The notes beneath the pieces are model-generated. The model saw only the letters and a program-made list of their open reading frames with translations. It did no database searches and was not told the DNA's origin. From the NCBI RefSeq assembly GCF_901933205.1, contig NC_044597.1, positions 434,001 to 498,000 of the forward strand: a DNA stretch of 64,000 nt, written 5' to 3'. Shown one piece after another: positions 45,634 to 57,698 of this stretch. The translations under genes and the position numbers were made by a program. Within the stretch, counting starts at the first letter, position 1; every line of letters begins with the position of its first letter. Source of the DNA: Camarhynchus parvulus. Lineage: Eukaryota > Chordata > Aves > Passeriformes > Thraupidae.

Positions 45634-45862
45634 TAAGAACTTCCCCTTTCTTTTCCAGTGGGCAGAGGGGTACCAGGGCTTGGGCCCCTGATTTGCAGAA
45701 GCAAACAAACTCCACAGCTTTTGTGTAAGTTGTAAAGCCAGTATGTTTATTACAGCACTGGGCGCATGTGGAAATCATTCCCCTAAAATGACATGCATAC
45801 CTCTGGGAACTCCAGATCCTTTTTTCTCTCCCTCTCAAACACGTATGCATGCAATATCACAA
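45634..45862. other. Unassigned sequence, possibly LTR-derived (left part)
   Basis: Together with 46587-46862 this forms the host sequence into which the LTR at 45869 inserted. It contains GTATGTTTATTACAGCACTG, a reverse-strand AATAAA in an LTR-like context, so it may be an older LTR. No ends were identified. Confidence 0.4.
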
Positions 45863-45868
45863 TAGGTT

Positions 45869-46580
45869 TGTTATGGACAAACGAGGCCAGACTTTCTTCA
45901 GAGAAAAAGGCTCTCATTTATTTAAAAAGAACTACAGGAGATAGAGGGCCTGAGATAGGCTCAGACCCCCATGCAATGAGTCAAAAAAATTCAAAAGTCT
46001 ACCCCACATACACACTGGGTTCTCCAGGAAGCGAGTTCCTCAGAAGAACCCCAAACTCAACTGAACCCCCATTTTTATAACACCCCTTCAGGTCCAGGAT
46101 TGGTGGTTTTGGATCCATGCCGTGATTGGCTTGTTTCTGGTGTTGCTATTGTTCTTTATTGTCATTCATTCCTGACCAATCATTTCCTCTGGACGTCGAA
46201 TGATTGGTTTGGTCTTTGGTCCAATCTCCTGCCGCGGCGCTGGTTTTATTGGGCTGACTTTGTTTCTGGATGTTATTCTGCCCCTTTGGACCATCCCCCT
46301 GCTACATCCTGGACCCTTTAGAACTTGCAAAGAACATTGACTAACCCCCTTAAAACAATAACTCCCCTTCCCAAGGTTACAATAACCAACTCAACCTTAA
46401 CTCAATGCAAACTGAATCTCACTTATAACAACACATTTGCCGCTAATTCTTCTTTATCAGAAAGAATTCCTGGGTCACTTTGACCCTGCTTTCTGTAGCA
46501 GTCTCTCCATCTGTTTCAGAATTCAAGGCCTCCCCCCCTCCCTTATCTCTGTCCTTTGGCTGAAGCAGTTTCTTAGAGCA
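45869..46580 (-). mobile_element. Solo LTR, family LTR-A
   Basis: A 712-bp element starts TGTTATGGACAAACGAGGC and ends TTTCTTAGAGCA. It is flanked by a perfect 6-bp duplication TAGGTT (45863-45868 and 46581-46586). On the minus strand it reads as a normal LTR: several CCAAT boxes (ATTGG on + near 46098, 46124, 46204 and 46240), a TATA box (TTATAAAAA, reverse complement of 46073-46081) and AAATAAATG (near 45918) before the end. The promoter parts look intact. Confidence 0.92.
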
Positions 46581-46586
46581 TAGGTT

Positions 46587-46862
46587 TTTTGCGAGAACAG
46601 GCAGTCAGATTAAACAGCAAGCGACAGACCTAACTCAAAGATGAACATTTCACCTAAATCAAAATGGATTTCTACTCTGGAAAAGTTCCACTCTGCCTCA
46701 CACCCCTTCCTGGGGCACCTGCCAGGTCCCCCTCACCTCCTGAACAGAAAGGGAGGAGTGCTGCAGAGCCCAGGCAAGGCTGCAGCAGCGCAGCCAAAGT
46801 TCCACCACTGGGAAAATTCACCCATAACCACGGGCAGGGGAAAAGGAACCATCAGCCCCCTA
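46587..46862. other. Unassigned sequence, possibly LTR-derived (right part)
   Basis: It continues the host sequence of the LTR-A insertion from TAGGTTTTTTGCGAGAACAG onward. No gene is recognised. Confidence 0.4.
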
Positions 46863-47520
46863 TGTCGCGGCGTGCTGAGGTTAAGGTGACCCAGCCTGGT
46901 GACAACAGGGGTGTGACAGACCCCTCACAAACTCCGCAGATCCCTGCAATGGCCCGGTGCGGGAACAAAGAAACAGCAACACGGGTGTTGGGGTGGAACT
47001 GGGGTAGCTTTATTTCATAGCACGCTCCCCAAACCCAAGATTCCAAGACATCCAAGACCCAGACTCGTGGTTTACAGAGGTTTTTATAACATGTCTTGGG
47101 AGGGGGGGTTTAGGGCAACAAACCAATAGGGGTATGGTTGGGAAGGGGTCTGAGGAGGGGTATTTTATGCTTGAACCAATGGAGGGACAGCAGGGAGAGG
47201 AATAACTTGACTAAACCAATAGGGTTCTAAAGGATACAATATTGACAGGGCAATTTCTCGAGGAGAGGGCCGGTTGGGGGAAGGATTGACATCTAATGGG
47301 AGGAGGAGCAAGGAAGGTTCTGGGGAAAAGGGCAGGGATAGGAGGGATTAAAAACTGGGGAGGGGAGGAGTTTGGAGCTTGGCAGGGAGTGGCAGGGTAA
47401 CAAACAGAAGGACTGACACCTAACAAAACTGAATAACAATCACGGGGCAAGTCTGTTTTTAGAACATTGGATACAAAATGGGGAACCTGCACCACTGCAA
47501 AAGGCAGGGGGAGGACAATA
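46863..47520 (-). mobile_element. Probable LTR, family LTR-B, right end unresolved
   Basis: It starts TGTCGCGGCGTGCTGAGG. On the minus strand it shows ATGAAATAAAGC (near 47012), a TATA box GTTATAAAAACC (near 47083) and three CCAAT-type boxes (AACCAATAGG near 47120, ACCAATGGAG near 47174, AACCAATAGG near 47214). This order is that of a U3-R-U5 unit. The U3 start is not found and no target duplication was matched. Confidence 0.65.
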
Positions 47521-48146
<626 letters not shown>

Positions 48147-48550
48147 TAATAATAAAGAGCCTATACACCCAAAAAAGAAAAAACTCTATTCCCAAAAATA
48201 AAAATAATTTTAGAGATAAAAAATAAAAACCTTTGCCTTTAAACAACTCATCTTTAAAACAATATCCCATAACTTAACATAACCCATAAACACAACTATA
48301 AAAAACTTAGAGAAAATAAGAAAGATATCACAATCACAAATTTCCCCAAACAACTACTATTCATAAAAATTTGAACAACACAGCCTGTGCTAAGAACTCC
48401 CCTGTGAACCCTCCCTTTGCTACTGGTGCTCTGTTGGGTTTTTTTACCTGCCCTGGAAGCAGCGCTTGGATAGTGGGACCTGAGGGCACAGCAGCAACCC
48501 TAGGACAGCTCCTGTTCTCCCTCTGGGAAGTGGAGCCCATTGCTGGGGAC
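48147..48550. other. Unique sequence, AT-rich then GC-mixed
   Basis: About 400 bp between the GAAA array and the 21-bp minisatellite. No gene or repeat family is recognised. Confidence 0.5.
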
Positions 48551-49147
48551 GTTCCAGAACAACAGGTGTTTGTCCCAGAACAACGGGTGTTTGTTCCATA
48601 ACAATGGGGGTTTGTTCCATAACAACAGGTGTTTGTTCCATAACAATGGGTTTTTGTTCCATAACAACGAGTGTTTGTCCCATAACAGTGGGTGTTTGTT
48701 CCATAACAATGGGGGTTTGTTCCATAACAACAGGTGTTTGTTCCAGAATACGGGTTTGTTCCAGGACAACAGGTGTTTGTTCCGTAACAATGGGGGTTTG
48801 TTCCATAACAATGGGTGTTTGTTCCAGAATACGGGTTTGTTCCATAACAATGGGTGTTTGTTTCGTAACAATGGGGGTTTGTTCCATAACAATGGGTGTT
48901 TGTTCCAGAATACGGGTTTGTTCCAGAACAACAGGTGTTTGTTCCGTAACAATGGGGGTTTGTTCCATAACAATGGGGGTTTGTCCTGGAACAACTGGTG
49001 CTTGTTCCATAACAATGGGTGTTTGTTCCATAACAATGGGTGTTTGTTCAATAACAATGAGTGTTTGTTCCAGAACAACAGGTGTTTGTCCCAGAACAAC
49101 AGGTGTTTGTTCCATAACAGGTGCTTGTTCCATAACAACAGGTGTTT
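48551..49147. repeat. Minisatellite, 29 units of 21 or 18 bp, with higher-order structure
   Basis: Twenty-nine tandem units of the type GTTCCATAACAATGGGTGTTT: 25 of 21 bp and four of 18 bp (three GTTCCAGAATACGGGTTT and one GTTCCATAACAGGTGCTT). Units 10-13, 14-17 and 18-21 form three copies of an 81-bp higher-order block, each opened by the 18-bp variant (starts 48740, 48821, 48902). All unit lengths are multiples of three, which leaves frames of 216 to 278 codons open on both strands. These are products of the array, not evidence for a protein. Confidence 0.97.
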
Positions 49148-49225
49148 GTGTTTGTCCCTTTCCTGTTCTGGTTGCTCCAGAGAATCCCTTCCCAGCTCCA
49201 CAGAATCTCTTCCCTGGACAAGGCT

Positions 49226-49292
49226 TGGCAAAAGTGGCACTGGATGGGCTTTGAGTTCCCTCCAAACCCAAAGTGTTCCATGATTCTGTGAC
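49226..49292 (+). mobile_element. CR1 LINE 3' terminal fragment
   Basis: GGCAAAAGTGGCACTGGATG, GGCTTTGAGTTCCCTCCAAA and the tail GTTCCATGATTCTGTGA. It sits about 80 bp after the minisatellite. Confidence 0.85.
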
Positions 49293-51264
49293 TCAGAATT
49301 GGGATCCCTGTGCTCCCCTGTGCCAGAATGGGACAATTGCTGACATGTTCACACCAGTGGATTGGTGACCCCTGTGGGAGTTCCCTGCTGAGCAGGAATT
49401 GGGGATATTTGAGACACTTTGTGCCACATGTTGACACTCAATTTGCACTCATTGGAGTTCAGTTATCAGTCTCTAAACCCTCCTGGCCTGAAATTGTGTT
49501 TGTGCTTGTTCCCATCAACAATTCCTGTCAGTTGTGAGAAGGAGACCTAGAGCAAATACATCATTAAAGAGCTGGAGAGGAAAGGGCAGCCACAGTGACT
49601 TCAGTGCTGGCATTTATCAACTTCCAAGCTTCTCCTTTGGAATATTAATGGTTCCTTAACATACAGTTTAGAGTGGAATTACCTCTGTACATTGAATGCT
49701 TGCAGAACACGCCATAAATATTCCATGGAGCAGAATGGATTCATAGAGTGCAATATTTATCTCTGAAGGGGAAAATCTTAGCCAGGTATCACTGAGTGGT
49801 AACAGACTCCAGGGTTTTCACAGTCTCTTGCTCTTAGCCTTTATGTGATGGTTTTACTTTGGAAGAGTATTTTGCACTTTCTGTATCCAGAAAGAAAATG
49901 ATGAACAGCTTGGCTCCTGTGGGACTGGAAGGAGGATGTCAGTGGTGGATTACAGGTTGTAAGGGAACTGTGGGTGACTGCAAACAGTTTTTCACTGAGC
50001 AAAGTCAGGCTCTCCTTAAAGGAAGGATAAATCTTGTTCATTGGAACAGAACATAATTGTTCCATCGAACTGGTGCTGCAGTGCTTTAAACAGCTCGGGG
50101 GAAGGAGAGGTTTCTGTCCAGCCACACATTCCCACCAGGATCTGGCAGGGGAGGGGAAAAACCAGCAGAGGTGGAGATCTGTGAGGGAGGAGAATTGCTG
50201 AGCTTCCTGCAGCTTGAGGTACAAACAAACAAAAAAAAAGCTTTTAAAAGGTTTGTGTTGCTCTGTTCTGTTTTGATGAGCAGCCAGGAAAAATAAGGAG
50301 AGGCTGTCCCAGCCCTTCCTAAGGAAGATGTCTTACTTCTTGGGGAAAGCTTGGCCAGCACTGGGTGCAGTGTCTGGGTAAGAGAACAAGGCCAGAGTTA
50401 TGATGTGCAGAGACTGCAGAGGTGCCATTTGTCGCCTCTGGTGCAGGGATTTGCCTGTTCAGGGCTTGCTGCACCTCCTTCAGCCCCTCATAAACCAGCC
50501 TCTCTCCTGTGATGGTGTTACCAATGCTGAGCTCTCAACATGGATGCTAAGCTCAATTAATTTGTTAAGTGCTTGGCTCTTCGGATGAAAACTGAATTTT
50601 AAGTATTGCTCTGTCAAATTCCATCTTCTCAGTCCTGCAGCTGAGGATATCCAGATGAATTTCAGGCTGATGGATTCCCAGCATGTCTCTCTGTGGTGTT
50701 CTGTGTGGATTAGTTTTACAGCCTCTTAATTCCAGCACTCCATGTGCTCCTCATGCAGAGTAACTGCAAAGCTGTGCAGACTGAGAGGGGATTCCTTGGG
50801 TAAATGCTGACCTTAATTAAAGTGCCTGAGTTTTCTTTGGTTTATGCAGAAATTTGAAAGTGACAGAGGAGAGGAAGTCAAGGGGATGTGGTGTGAGGGG
50901 CTGGGTTTGAGTCCTCCCTGTGGTGCTGCTTTGTCCCAACAAGTCACTCCCTGGGCCTGAAGTGCTCCTCACCCTGAGGGGAACATCCTAGTGCTGGATC
51001 AGGTGACGGAAAAGCTTTGAATAAACACCCTGTGTTTGCTGTTAACATGCAATTAGTTCTTTCTGATGTTACTTTACAAATAGCAGTGATTCTGCTGGTT
51101 TTGTTGAGGGCCTGGGGGTGGGATTGCCCCAAGGCTCACAGACAGCTGCACATGGATCACCCATGCCCTGTGTCAGCTCCTGGAGTTTCACCTGGGTCTG
51201 GTGACCTTACTATGGGATGTCTGAGACTGAGGCCTCTTCTAATGGCAATGAAGAGAAACAGAGT
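49293..51264. other. Unique sequence, no gene recognised
   Basis: About 2 kb without repeat signature. 50525-50580 has CTCAATTAATTTG, a homeobox-type word. No coding region is recognised. Confidence 0.45.
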
Positions 51265-51470
51265 CCTGGAATCATGGAATGGTTGGAATTGGGAGGGACC
51301 TTGAATCCCACCCAGTTTCACCCCTGCCATGCCAGGGACACCTCCCACTGTCCCAGGCTGCTCCAGGGCCTGTCCAGCCTGGCCTTGGGCACTGCCAGGG
51401 ATGCAGGGGCAGCCCCAGCTGCTCTGGGCACCCTGTGCCAGGGCCTGCCCACCCTCACAGGAGCAATTTC
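51265..51470 (-). mobile_element. CR1 LINE 3'-end fragment
   Basis: GGAATCATGGAATGGTTGGA, CCACTGTCCCAGGCTGCTCC, GGGCAGCCCCAGCTGCTCTG and GGCCTGCCCACCCTCACAGG. Confidence 0.88.
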
Positions 51471-52528
51471 TCCCCAGTATCCATCCATCCCTGCCCTCCT
51501 GCAGCAGCAGCCATCAGGGCACTCAGCATTGTCACAGTTCTCAAAAAACAAATCTATTCAGACTCTTTCCATGTTGTGGGGACCTTCCTCCCCCACTGGC
51601 TGAAAGAAGCAAACAGGAAAGTCTGCCCAGAGATGGAGCTTTTTCTAGGGAGCCCTGGTGGGGAATGCAGAACAATCCATGGTTTCTAATGGGTTCTCAA
51701 AGGGTGGGAATGTCTGTCAGCCTGAGGTGACAGCTCCCACACCCCCTACCCTGGAAGTAACAACTTTGTCCCACAACACCACAATCCATGCACAGCTCCC
51801 ACTGGGATCTGCCCACAGCCTTGGAAAGGAACAGGAATCACTCTGCGGCTCCCCTGAGCTCAGCTGCTCCCTGGGCACTTTTCCTTCCTTCACTCAGGAT
51901 CTCTGTGGATGCAGAAAAATGGGATCAGCCCTGCTCTGAGGGCAGCAAGGATCCATCTCCTGACATCTCCCACATCCTCTCCCATCCCCAGCAGCAATTC
52001 ATAACCACACCTCTAATTTGATCACTGCTAAACATCTGCACTGATATCAGAAACTGTGTGAAAAATCTCCTTTGGGATTCTGCTGCTTTGAGCCTTTGAA
52101 GAGATGCAAACAACAGAAATCAGGAGCAAGAGATGGAGATATCAGAATGACAATGCAGTTATTAAAGACGTGAATCCTGCCAGGGGTCTGTTCTCTGGAT
52201 AGAAATTAAGATGATCACAGGAACACTGAATTAAATAGAATAGTCATGAATGAAACCTCACAAAAGGCAGACATTTATTCCTGCTCCTCCACAGAGAAAA
52301 GAAGAATTCTAAGAGTGGATAATCAGCCATCCTTTTATTTCTGTACTGTTTCCTCCACACCATTCCCCTGTTCCACCTTCACCATTGTTCGGCTGAGTCT
52401 GTCCAGGGAACACAGGATAAATAATGTCTTTGGGACAGCAAATGCTGCCAGTGCAGTGCTGAGGGCTGGAACAGCTCCCCTGGGTGACCCAGGGACATGA
52501 GGTGTGAAGGGTGCAAAGGGAGGCAGCA
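51471..52528. other. Unique sequence, no gene recognised
   Basis: About 1.05 kb. No repeat or coding signal is recognised. Confidence 0.45.
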
Positions 52529-52534
52529 TTTCTG

Positions 52535-53023
52535 TGTCACCATCATATTTTCTGAAAAATCCCTTTGCCAGGATTTCTTCTCCTGGGAACCTGAGAAGCC
52601 TCAGAGAAAAAGAAAAACAATATTATCTCATTTGCTTCTCCTGTGTCTTGCTGCTTTGGAATGTGTTTGGAGATTGTTTATCCAACATGTGAATTGTTTT
52701 GACATAGTGACCAGTCACAGCCACCTGTGTCAGGACTCTGGAGAGAGTCAGGAGTTTTTAATTAGTATCTTGTGAAGCCTTCTGTAAGTATCCTTTCTCT
52801 ATTCTTTAGTGTAGTTTTAGTATAGAATAATATAATATAATATAATATAATATAATATAATATAATATAATATAATATAATATAATATAATATAATATAA
52901 TATAATATAATATAATATAATATAATATAATATAATATAATAATAATAATAAATTAGCCTTCTAAGAACATAGAGTCAGATTCTCAATTCCTCCTTCATC
53001 CTGGGGACCCTGAAAATACCACA
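52535..53023 (+). mobile_element. Solo LTR, family LTR-2, copy 3, expanded by a microsatellite
   Basis: It runs from TGTCACCATCATATTTTCTG to GACCCTGAAAATACCACA (489 bp). It is flanked by a perfect 6-bp duplication TTTCTG (52529-52534 and 53024-53029). It is about 100 bp longer than the copy at 58756 because of a TATAA array, which runs directly into AATAATAATAATAAATTAGCC, the polyadenylation region. Confidence 0.92.
52831..52940. repeat. Microsatellite (TATAA)22 inside LTR-2 copy 3
   Basis: Twenty-two perfect TATAA pentamers, followed by AATAAT trinucleotides. It lies at the same LTR position as the ATTGT array at 17758 and a short ATATC array at 59043. Confidence 0.98.
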
Positions 53024-53472
53024 TTTCTGGGCATGATGAGCCTGCTCAGACACAGGCTCAGTTGTCTGCAGCAGTGAGAAAACCATCTGGAAACCTCTCC
53101 CAGCAAAGTGTCCCTCCCATTCCCACTGGAAAGAGGTGTGACAGCTCCAGCAGCTCGGGATCCATGCTGTGTGTTATTCATTTGACACCTCCTTTTGCCT
53201 GACAAGCTGTACATGCAGGGCTTTGTGGTTCCCTGTATCCATAGGGCTGGATCAGCAGCTTCCTCCTGGATGGACAGCCTTGAACTGGATTTACTGACTT
53301 GTGTTGTGAAAATGTCAAAATGAGCAGAAAATATTTATTATTAAGTGCCAAAAATATTTACTTGGCTTTAGGAGAAATGAAGGCAGTGCCTGGGCAGAAC
53401 AGGTCAGTAGGTTATGATGGAAGAGGAGAGAGCAGATCCTAGGAATTCAAAAAAGAACCTCAGGGAATGGCT

Positions 53473-53494
53473 GGGGCTGGGGCTGGGGCTGGGG
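53473..53494 (+). repeat. (GGGGCT)n, predicted G-quadruplex
   Basis: Four runs of GGGG separated by CT loops, at the 5' edge of a CR1 fragment. The sequence meets the usual four-run rule for a G-quadruplex on the + strand. Confidence 0.85.
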
Positions 53495-53695
53495 CAGGGA
53501 GGGTCAGGCTGGATCTCAGGGAAAGGTTCTTCCCCCAGAGGTGCTGGCACTGCCCAGGCTCCCCAGGGAATGGTCCCAGAGCTGCAGGAGGGTTTGGACA
53601 GCGCTGCCAGCGATGCCCAGGGTGGGAGTGTTGGGGGTCTGGGTGGGACTGGATAATCCTGGGGTCCAGGTCAGGATATTCTGTGATTCCATGAG
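53495..53695 (+). mobile_element. CR1 LINE 3'-end fragment
   Basis: GTCAGGCTGGATCTCAGGGA, AAGGTTCTTCCCCCAGAGGT, CCAGAGCTGCAGGAGGGTTT and GGTCCAGGTCAGGATATTCT, with the tail GTGATTCCATGA. It belongs to a different CR1 subfamily from the majority here. Confidence 0.82.
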
Positions 53696-53698
53696 TGG

Positions 53699-55360
53699 AG
53701 GAGATGTCACAATTTGTGGAAATAGTTTAGGTTCATAATTATACCATAAAGGGACAAGAAAATCTCTATTTCTCATGCCTCTGTGTTCAAGAGCAGAACA
53801 TGAGTAGGAAAAGAACTCCTTTGGTAATTCTGCTTCCCAGGGGCCCATTAGAGACACAGCCAGATGCTCCTCTGCACTGACTTCAATGGATCTCAAATCC
53901 AGAGAATTCATTTCCCATCCTCTGTGCAGGGAGACACATTTAAGGAGCAGGTCAAGGGGAGCAGGTGGGAATGGGACACAAAGGACATTTTCCATTGTGT
54001 GTAACTGGGATGAAACAGCTCTGGGAACTGCTCAGGCTCTGATCCCACTTTCAGGTGAGTCTGTTCAAAGGAGTGCCACAGTGGCTGGAGCTTCCCTGGA
54101 ATTGATGCCTCTCTCCAGCACTTTGCTCCCTTTGAGAGGAAGGGTTGGGATCTGCTATGGATGTTGGGGCCAGCAGTGTTCCCAGCAAGGAGGGGACAGC
54201 TCCTGGGACCGTCTGGGAGAGGAGCCTGCCCAGGGTGGGGAGGCAGCTCAGCAGCACCCAGGGCCTGGCAGAGCCTCCTGGGATGGAGGATGAGCTTCAG
54301 CAGCACAAAAAGGGGGAGAAAGTTTAGGGAGGCTTTCGAAATGTCAGATATGGTGAGGCTGATTTCTAAATGGAATCACAGCCAGCTCTGATCTTTAAAC
54401 TTTGTAACTGGGGCCCTGTTTCTTCTTTTTTACCTTTGTCGTGTCAAGCAGCTCTTTTGACAGCATCTTCTCCACATTAACTTTGTTACCTGGTGTTTGC
54501 CTTTGTTATCTGATATTTGAAGTGAATATCCCATTCTGTTATTTGGGAATAGTTCTCAGGAGTTCAGACTATTTAAAGCTACAAAGCTTCCATGAGAACT
54601 GAATTTTTCAGCTCTAGTCTAAGTCAGTCACTGAGTTCTTATTGCAAATATCCACTCCTGCAATGTTGTATGGAGTGAGAAATTAAATCACTTAAACTCA
54701 TTGTACTGAGAGTTTATTCCTCATCCTAAATTGGCCTTGGCATATTCGGGGGATGGGGGATGTGCAGTTCTGAACGTGAGATTGTCATCTTAATTATTGT
54801 TTTCAAGTACAAATACAAAAAAAAAACAAACCAGAGATTGCAGTTGTTTTTTTTGGTTCAATGGAGCAAAAGCAACAACTGCTTGATTCTGATTTCTATC
54901 ACTGGAAATTAATTCTGAAGGTCAGAAGATGAGTAAATAGTGGAGCTGAAAAGATTCTTTTCTAGTTAAAAACCTTTGAATTATAAATAGTAATTTACTG
55001 ACGAGAAAACAACAGAGGAGGAGGTTAAAGGATAAGGGGAAAAAACAGATCCTGAAAACTTCTTCACTGATAAGTTCATGTTTTAATTCCAGTGTTTTAC
55101 TTCCTACTCTTTTTTTTAGACTCTAGCTAGAGGAAATGAAAGATGGGCAGAAGATAAAGTGTAAAAATGTACAAAATGTAAATTCCATATTTTATGGAAA
55201 TGGTAGGAGGAGAAAAAAGCTATCCAAACTTTCTATTCATAAACCAGAGCTGCTTATCAAAGACCCTTCCAGCTGCTTCCTGGCAGCCAGAATTCCCCCA
55301 CAAATCCCCAAAATGGGAGGACAGAAGGAGCTGTGAGAGCTCTGCTCTATCTCCAGGGTG
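53699..55360. other. Unique sequence, no gene recognised
   Basis: About 1.66 kb. 54400-55130 is AT-rich with an A run near 54823 and a T run near 55111. No repeat family or coding region is recognised. Confidence 0.45.
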
Positions 55361-55366
55361 GTTCAG

Positions 55367-55795
55367 TATAGGATTTGCAGGGATCCCCGTGGCAGGGAGG
55401 AATGATGAGGAGGACTCCATCTTATCAGCAGGCTAATCAATAACTTTATTATACTATATTATTCTGTACTATATTACACTATGTTACATTACATCTAAAC
55501 TGAACCTGCCAAGCACTCAGCTCTGCACACACTGCCCAGAATCTCATTAATGTCCCCCAACAGTCCTGACACACACACACACACACCTGGCCCTGACAGG
55601 CCAAGGAAACAAAACACCATCACTGTGGGGAAACAATCTGCATATTGCATTCTGCTTTGGCACAACACAGGCACAGCAAGTGAGATAAGAATTGTTTTTC
55701 CTTTCTCTGAGGTTCAGAGAATGTGAAACCCAGAAATATTCTTGGGAAGAATTAATTGTGCCTTGCTTTTCTCTGTGAAGGGAAATGTGGCCACA
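55367..55795 (-). mobile_element. Solo LTR, family LTR-3, copy 3
   Basis: A 429-bp element runs from TATAGGATTTGCAGGGATCC to GGGAAATGTGGCCACA. It is flanked by a perfect 6-bp duplication GTTCAG (55361-55366 and 55796-55801). The left end is TA where TG is expected, a single transition at the LTR edge. It has a short AC run (55570-55587) and a reverse AATAAA (near 55444). This is the uninterrupted form of the family. Confidence 0.88.
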
Positions 55796-56017
55796 GTTCA
55801 GCCCTTCACTGCCTCCATGATTCCATGCTGGGCTGTGGATCCAGCTGGGATCCCCCCGGGGATGGGCACAGCCGGTCCTGGGGGCTGGCAGGGGCTCCCC
55901 AGGGCTTCAGGGCACAGACTGGCTCTTCATTTCCCAGTCAGGGAACCAAAAATGTCATGGTTTGATGCTGGTGCAATGCCACTGCCTCCATGAAAATATA
56001 TTCTCCCCAGTGGCTGC

Positions 56018-56840
56018 TGTGAGATGTGACCAGAAATAGAGCAAAGCAGGCTTCAGCTTAGGAATAAAGGAAAAAAGTTTATTAACCTACAATATGCAAA
56101 AAGGAACACACACAGAACTCAGAATGAAAACCTTCCAAAACATTCCTCCTCCTCCTCCCAATTTCTACCGGAGCACAGTGAGATAAAACCTTGGATTCTC
56201 AATCTAGTTACCACCCCTCCGATAATCAACTCTCAGTCCATCACCGCCCTTTAGATAACCAATTCTTAGTTCATCAAGAAGAGAGGAGTCCCTCTTGTGC
56301 CATAGGCTTCCCCAGGAAACACAGTTGAGACCCCGTGTGTTTCCATGTCACACGTGGCACCACCCGGAGAACATTTGCCATCGTGACATCTTCCTTCCAT
56401 GCCCAGGGCTCTCACCACTGCACATGGACCAGAGCTGCTTCTGGGGTTCTCCTTTTAAGGATGCTTTGTCCAGTTCCAAAAAGAGCACAGTCTCTCACTT
56501 TCGGGATACCAGTCCCCCCCAAATTCACCCCCTGGGGCCGAGGGGTCTCGAGAACAGAGGTCTTCTTCTTCACTGAAGATTGAGGGCACCACCACCCTCC
56601 TCATCTGCCTCTGTTCATGCCACCCCTTCACATAACAACACTGAACTCTCTTGGCTCCGAGCCATTGCCTCCCACTGAATGCAGTCTCTGTGTTACAGGA
56701 AAAATGGTTCTCTCCATGGCCATACAAGAAAAGTCCAGCCAAAGGCAGCTCCATCATCTCCTCCCACCTAGGATTCTTTTCAACTTCTTCTGACATCTTT
56801 CACTTGCTCAGACCTTCACCACACTTGCCCATTTCCTTCC
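56018..56840 (-). mobile_element. Probable LTR, ends approximate
   Basis: It starts near TGTGAGATGTGACCAGAAAT. GGAATAAAGGAAAAAAGTTT and TTTATTAACC near 56065-56085 include a reverse polyadenylation signal about 60 bp from that end. The remainder is low in CpG and pyrimidine-rich. No second copy or target duplication was found, so the right end (about 56840) is a guess. Confidence 0.45.
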
Positions 56841-57039
56841 ATAGAAGCCCCACTTCACTGCAGGATTAGCAGGAACTGCTGGGAAATGTCCCAGACTTGG
56901 CCTTTCCCCTCTGCAGTCCTGGCAGTCTGAGCAGGACACACGGACCTGCCTCTAGTGCAGGAATTCTGCTGGAATTCTGCTCCCGTTCCTGGACTAGGCT
57001 TTGCAAGAGGCACAACTTGGAATAAACAAGAGGCAGGGA

Positions 57040-57203
57040 TTGCCCGGCCAGGGCCTGGAGCCTCCCTCCCTGGGGACATCCCAGGAGCATCTGGACACAG
57101 TCCTGGGCCATAGGCTCTGGGATGGCCCTGCTAGAGCAGGAGCTGGGACCAGAGGGGTCCCTGTGCTCCCTTCCAGCCTGACCCATCCTGGGATTCAGTG
57201 ACA
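57040..57203 (+). mobile_element. CR1 LINE 3'-end fragment, distinct subfamily
   Basis: GGGGACATCCCAGGAGCATC, GGCTCTGGGATGGCCCTGCT, CTTCCAGCCTGACCCATCCT and GGGATTCAGTGA follow the CR1 3' order of a subfamily ending CCAGCCTGACCCAT. Confidence 0.78.
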
Positions 57204-57350
57204 CCCCACAATAAAATTCCCCCACTGTTTAAAGGGCAAATGCTCCCTCTGCTCTCCTAGGGAAGGATGTTCACAGGAGTTTTGGGGGCATGAGCCTCTC
57301 CCTTGGCACAGGAACTCAGGCCTGACATTCCCTCCTATTAGATGTTGGAT

Positions 57351-57543
57351 ATTGGGAAGGGTGGGCAGGCCCTGGCACAGGGTGCCCAGAGCAGCTGGGG
57401 CTGCCCCTGCATCCCTGGCAGTGCCCAAGGCCAGGCTGAACATTGGAGCTTGGAGCAGCCACAGTGGGAGGTGTCCCTGCCATGGCAGGGGTGGCACTGG
57501 GTGGGATTTAAGGCCCCCCACCCCCCCAAGTCTGTGTTCCTGT
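57351..57543 (+). mobile_element. CR1 LINE 3'-end fragment
   Basis: GGGTGGGCAGGCCCTGGCAC, GTGCCCAGAGCAGCTGGGG, CCATGGCAGGGGTGGCACTG and a C-rich altered tail ending TGTGTTCCTGTGATTT. Confidence 0.88.
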
Positions 57544-57698
57544 GATTTTTGGTTGATTTTCACCAGCAGCTTACTCCTCCTCACTTTGCTGGTTTTATTT
57601 TATTGCTCCTAGGATGGATAATTCCCTGCCCATCCTTCTGGCACCAGGGGAACAGACCCATCCAAATTATTGTGCTCTGCCAGCTGATGAGGGCACAG

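Noticed and set aside
48551..49147. Possible CRISPR-like array
   Set aside because: There are no spacers; units abut directly and vary by point changes. The DNA is also clearly vertebrate.
48500..49336. 216-278-codon frames on both strands with Trp-Asn-Lys-His or His-Asn-Asn-Gly repeats
   Set aside because: They come from a minisatellite whose units are multiples of 3 bp. Openness on several frames and both strands is the expected result, and no start context or flanking coding sequence supports a gene.
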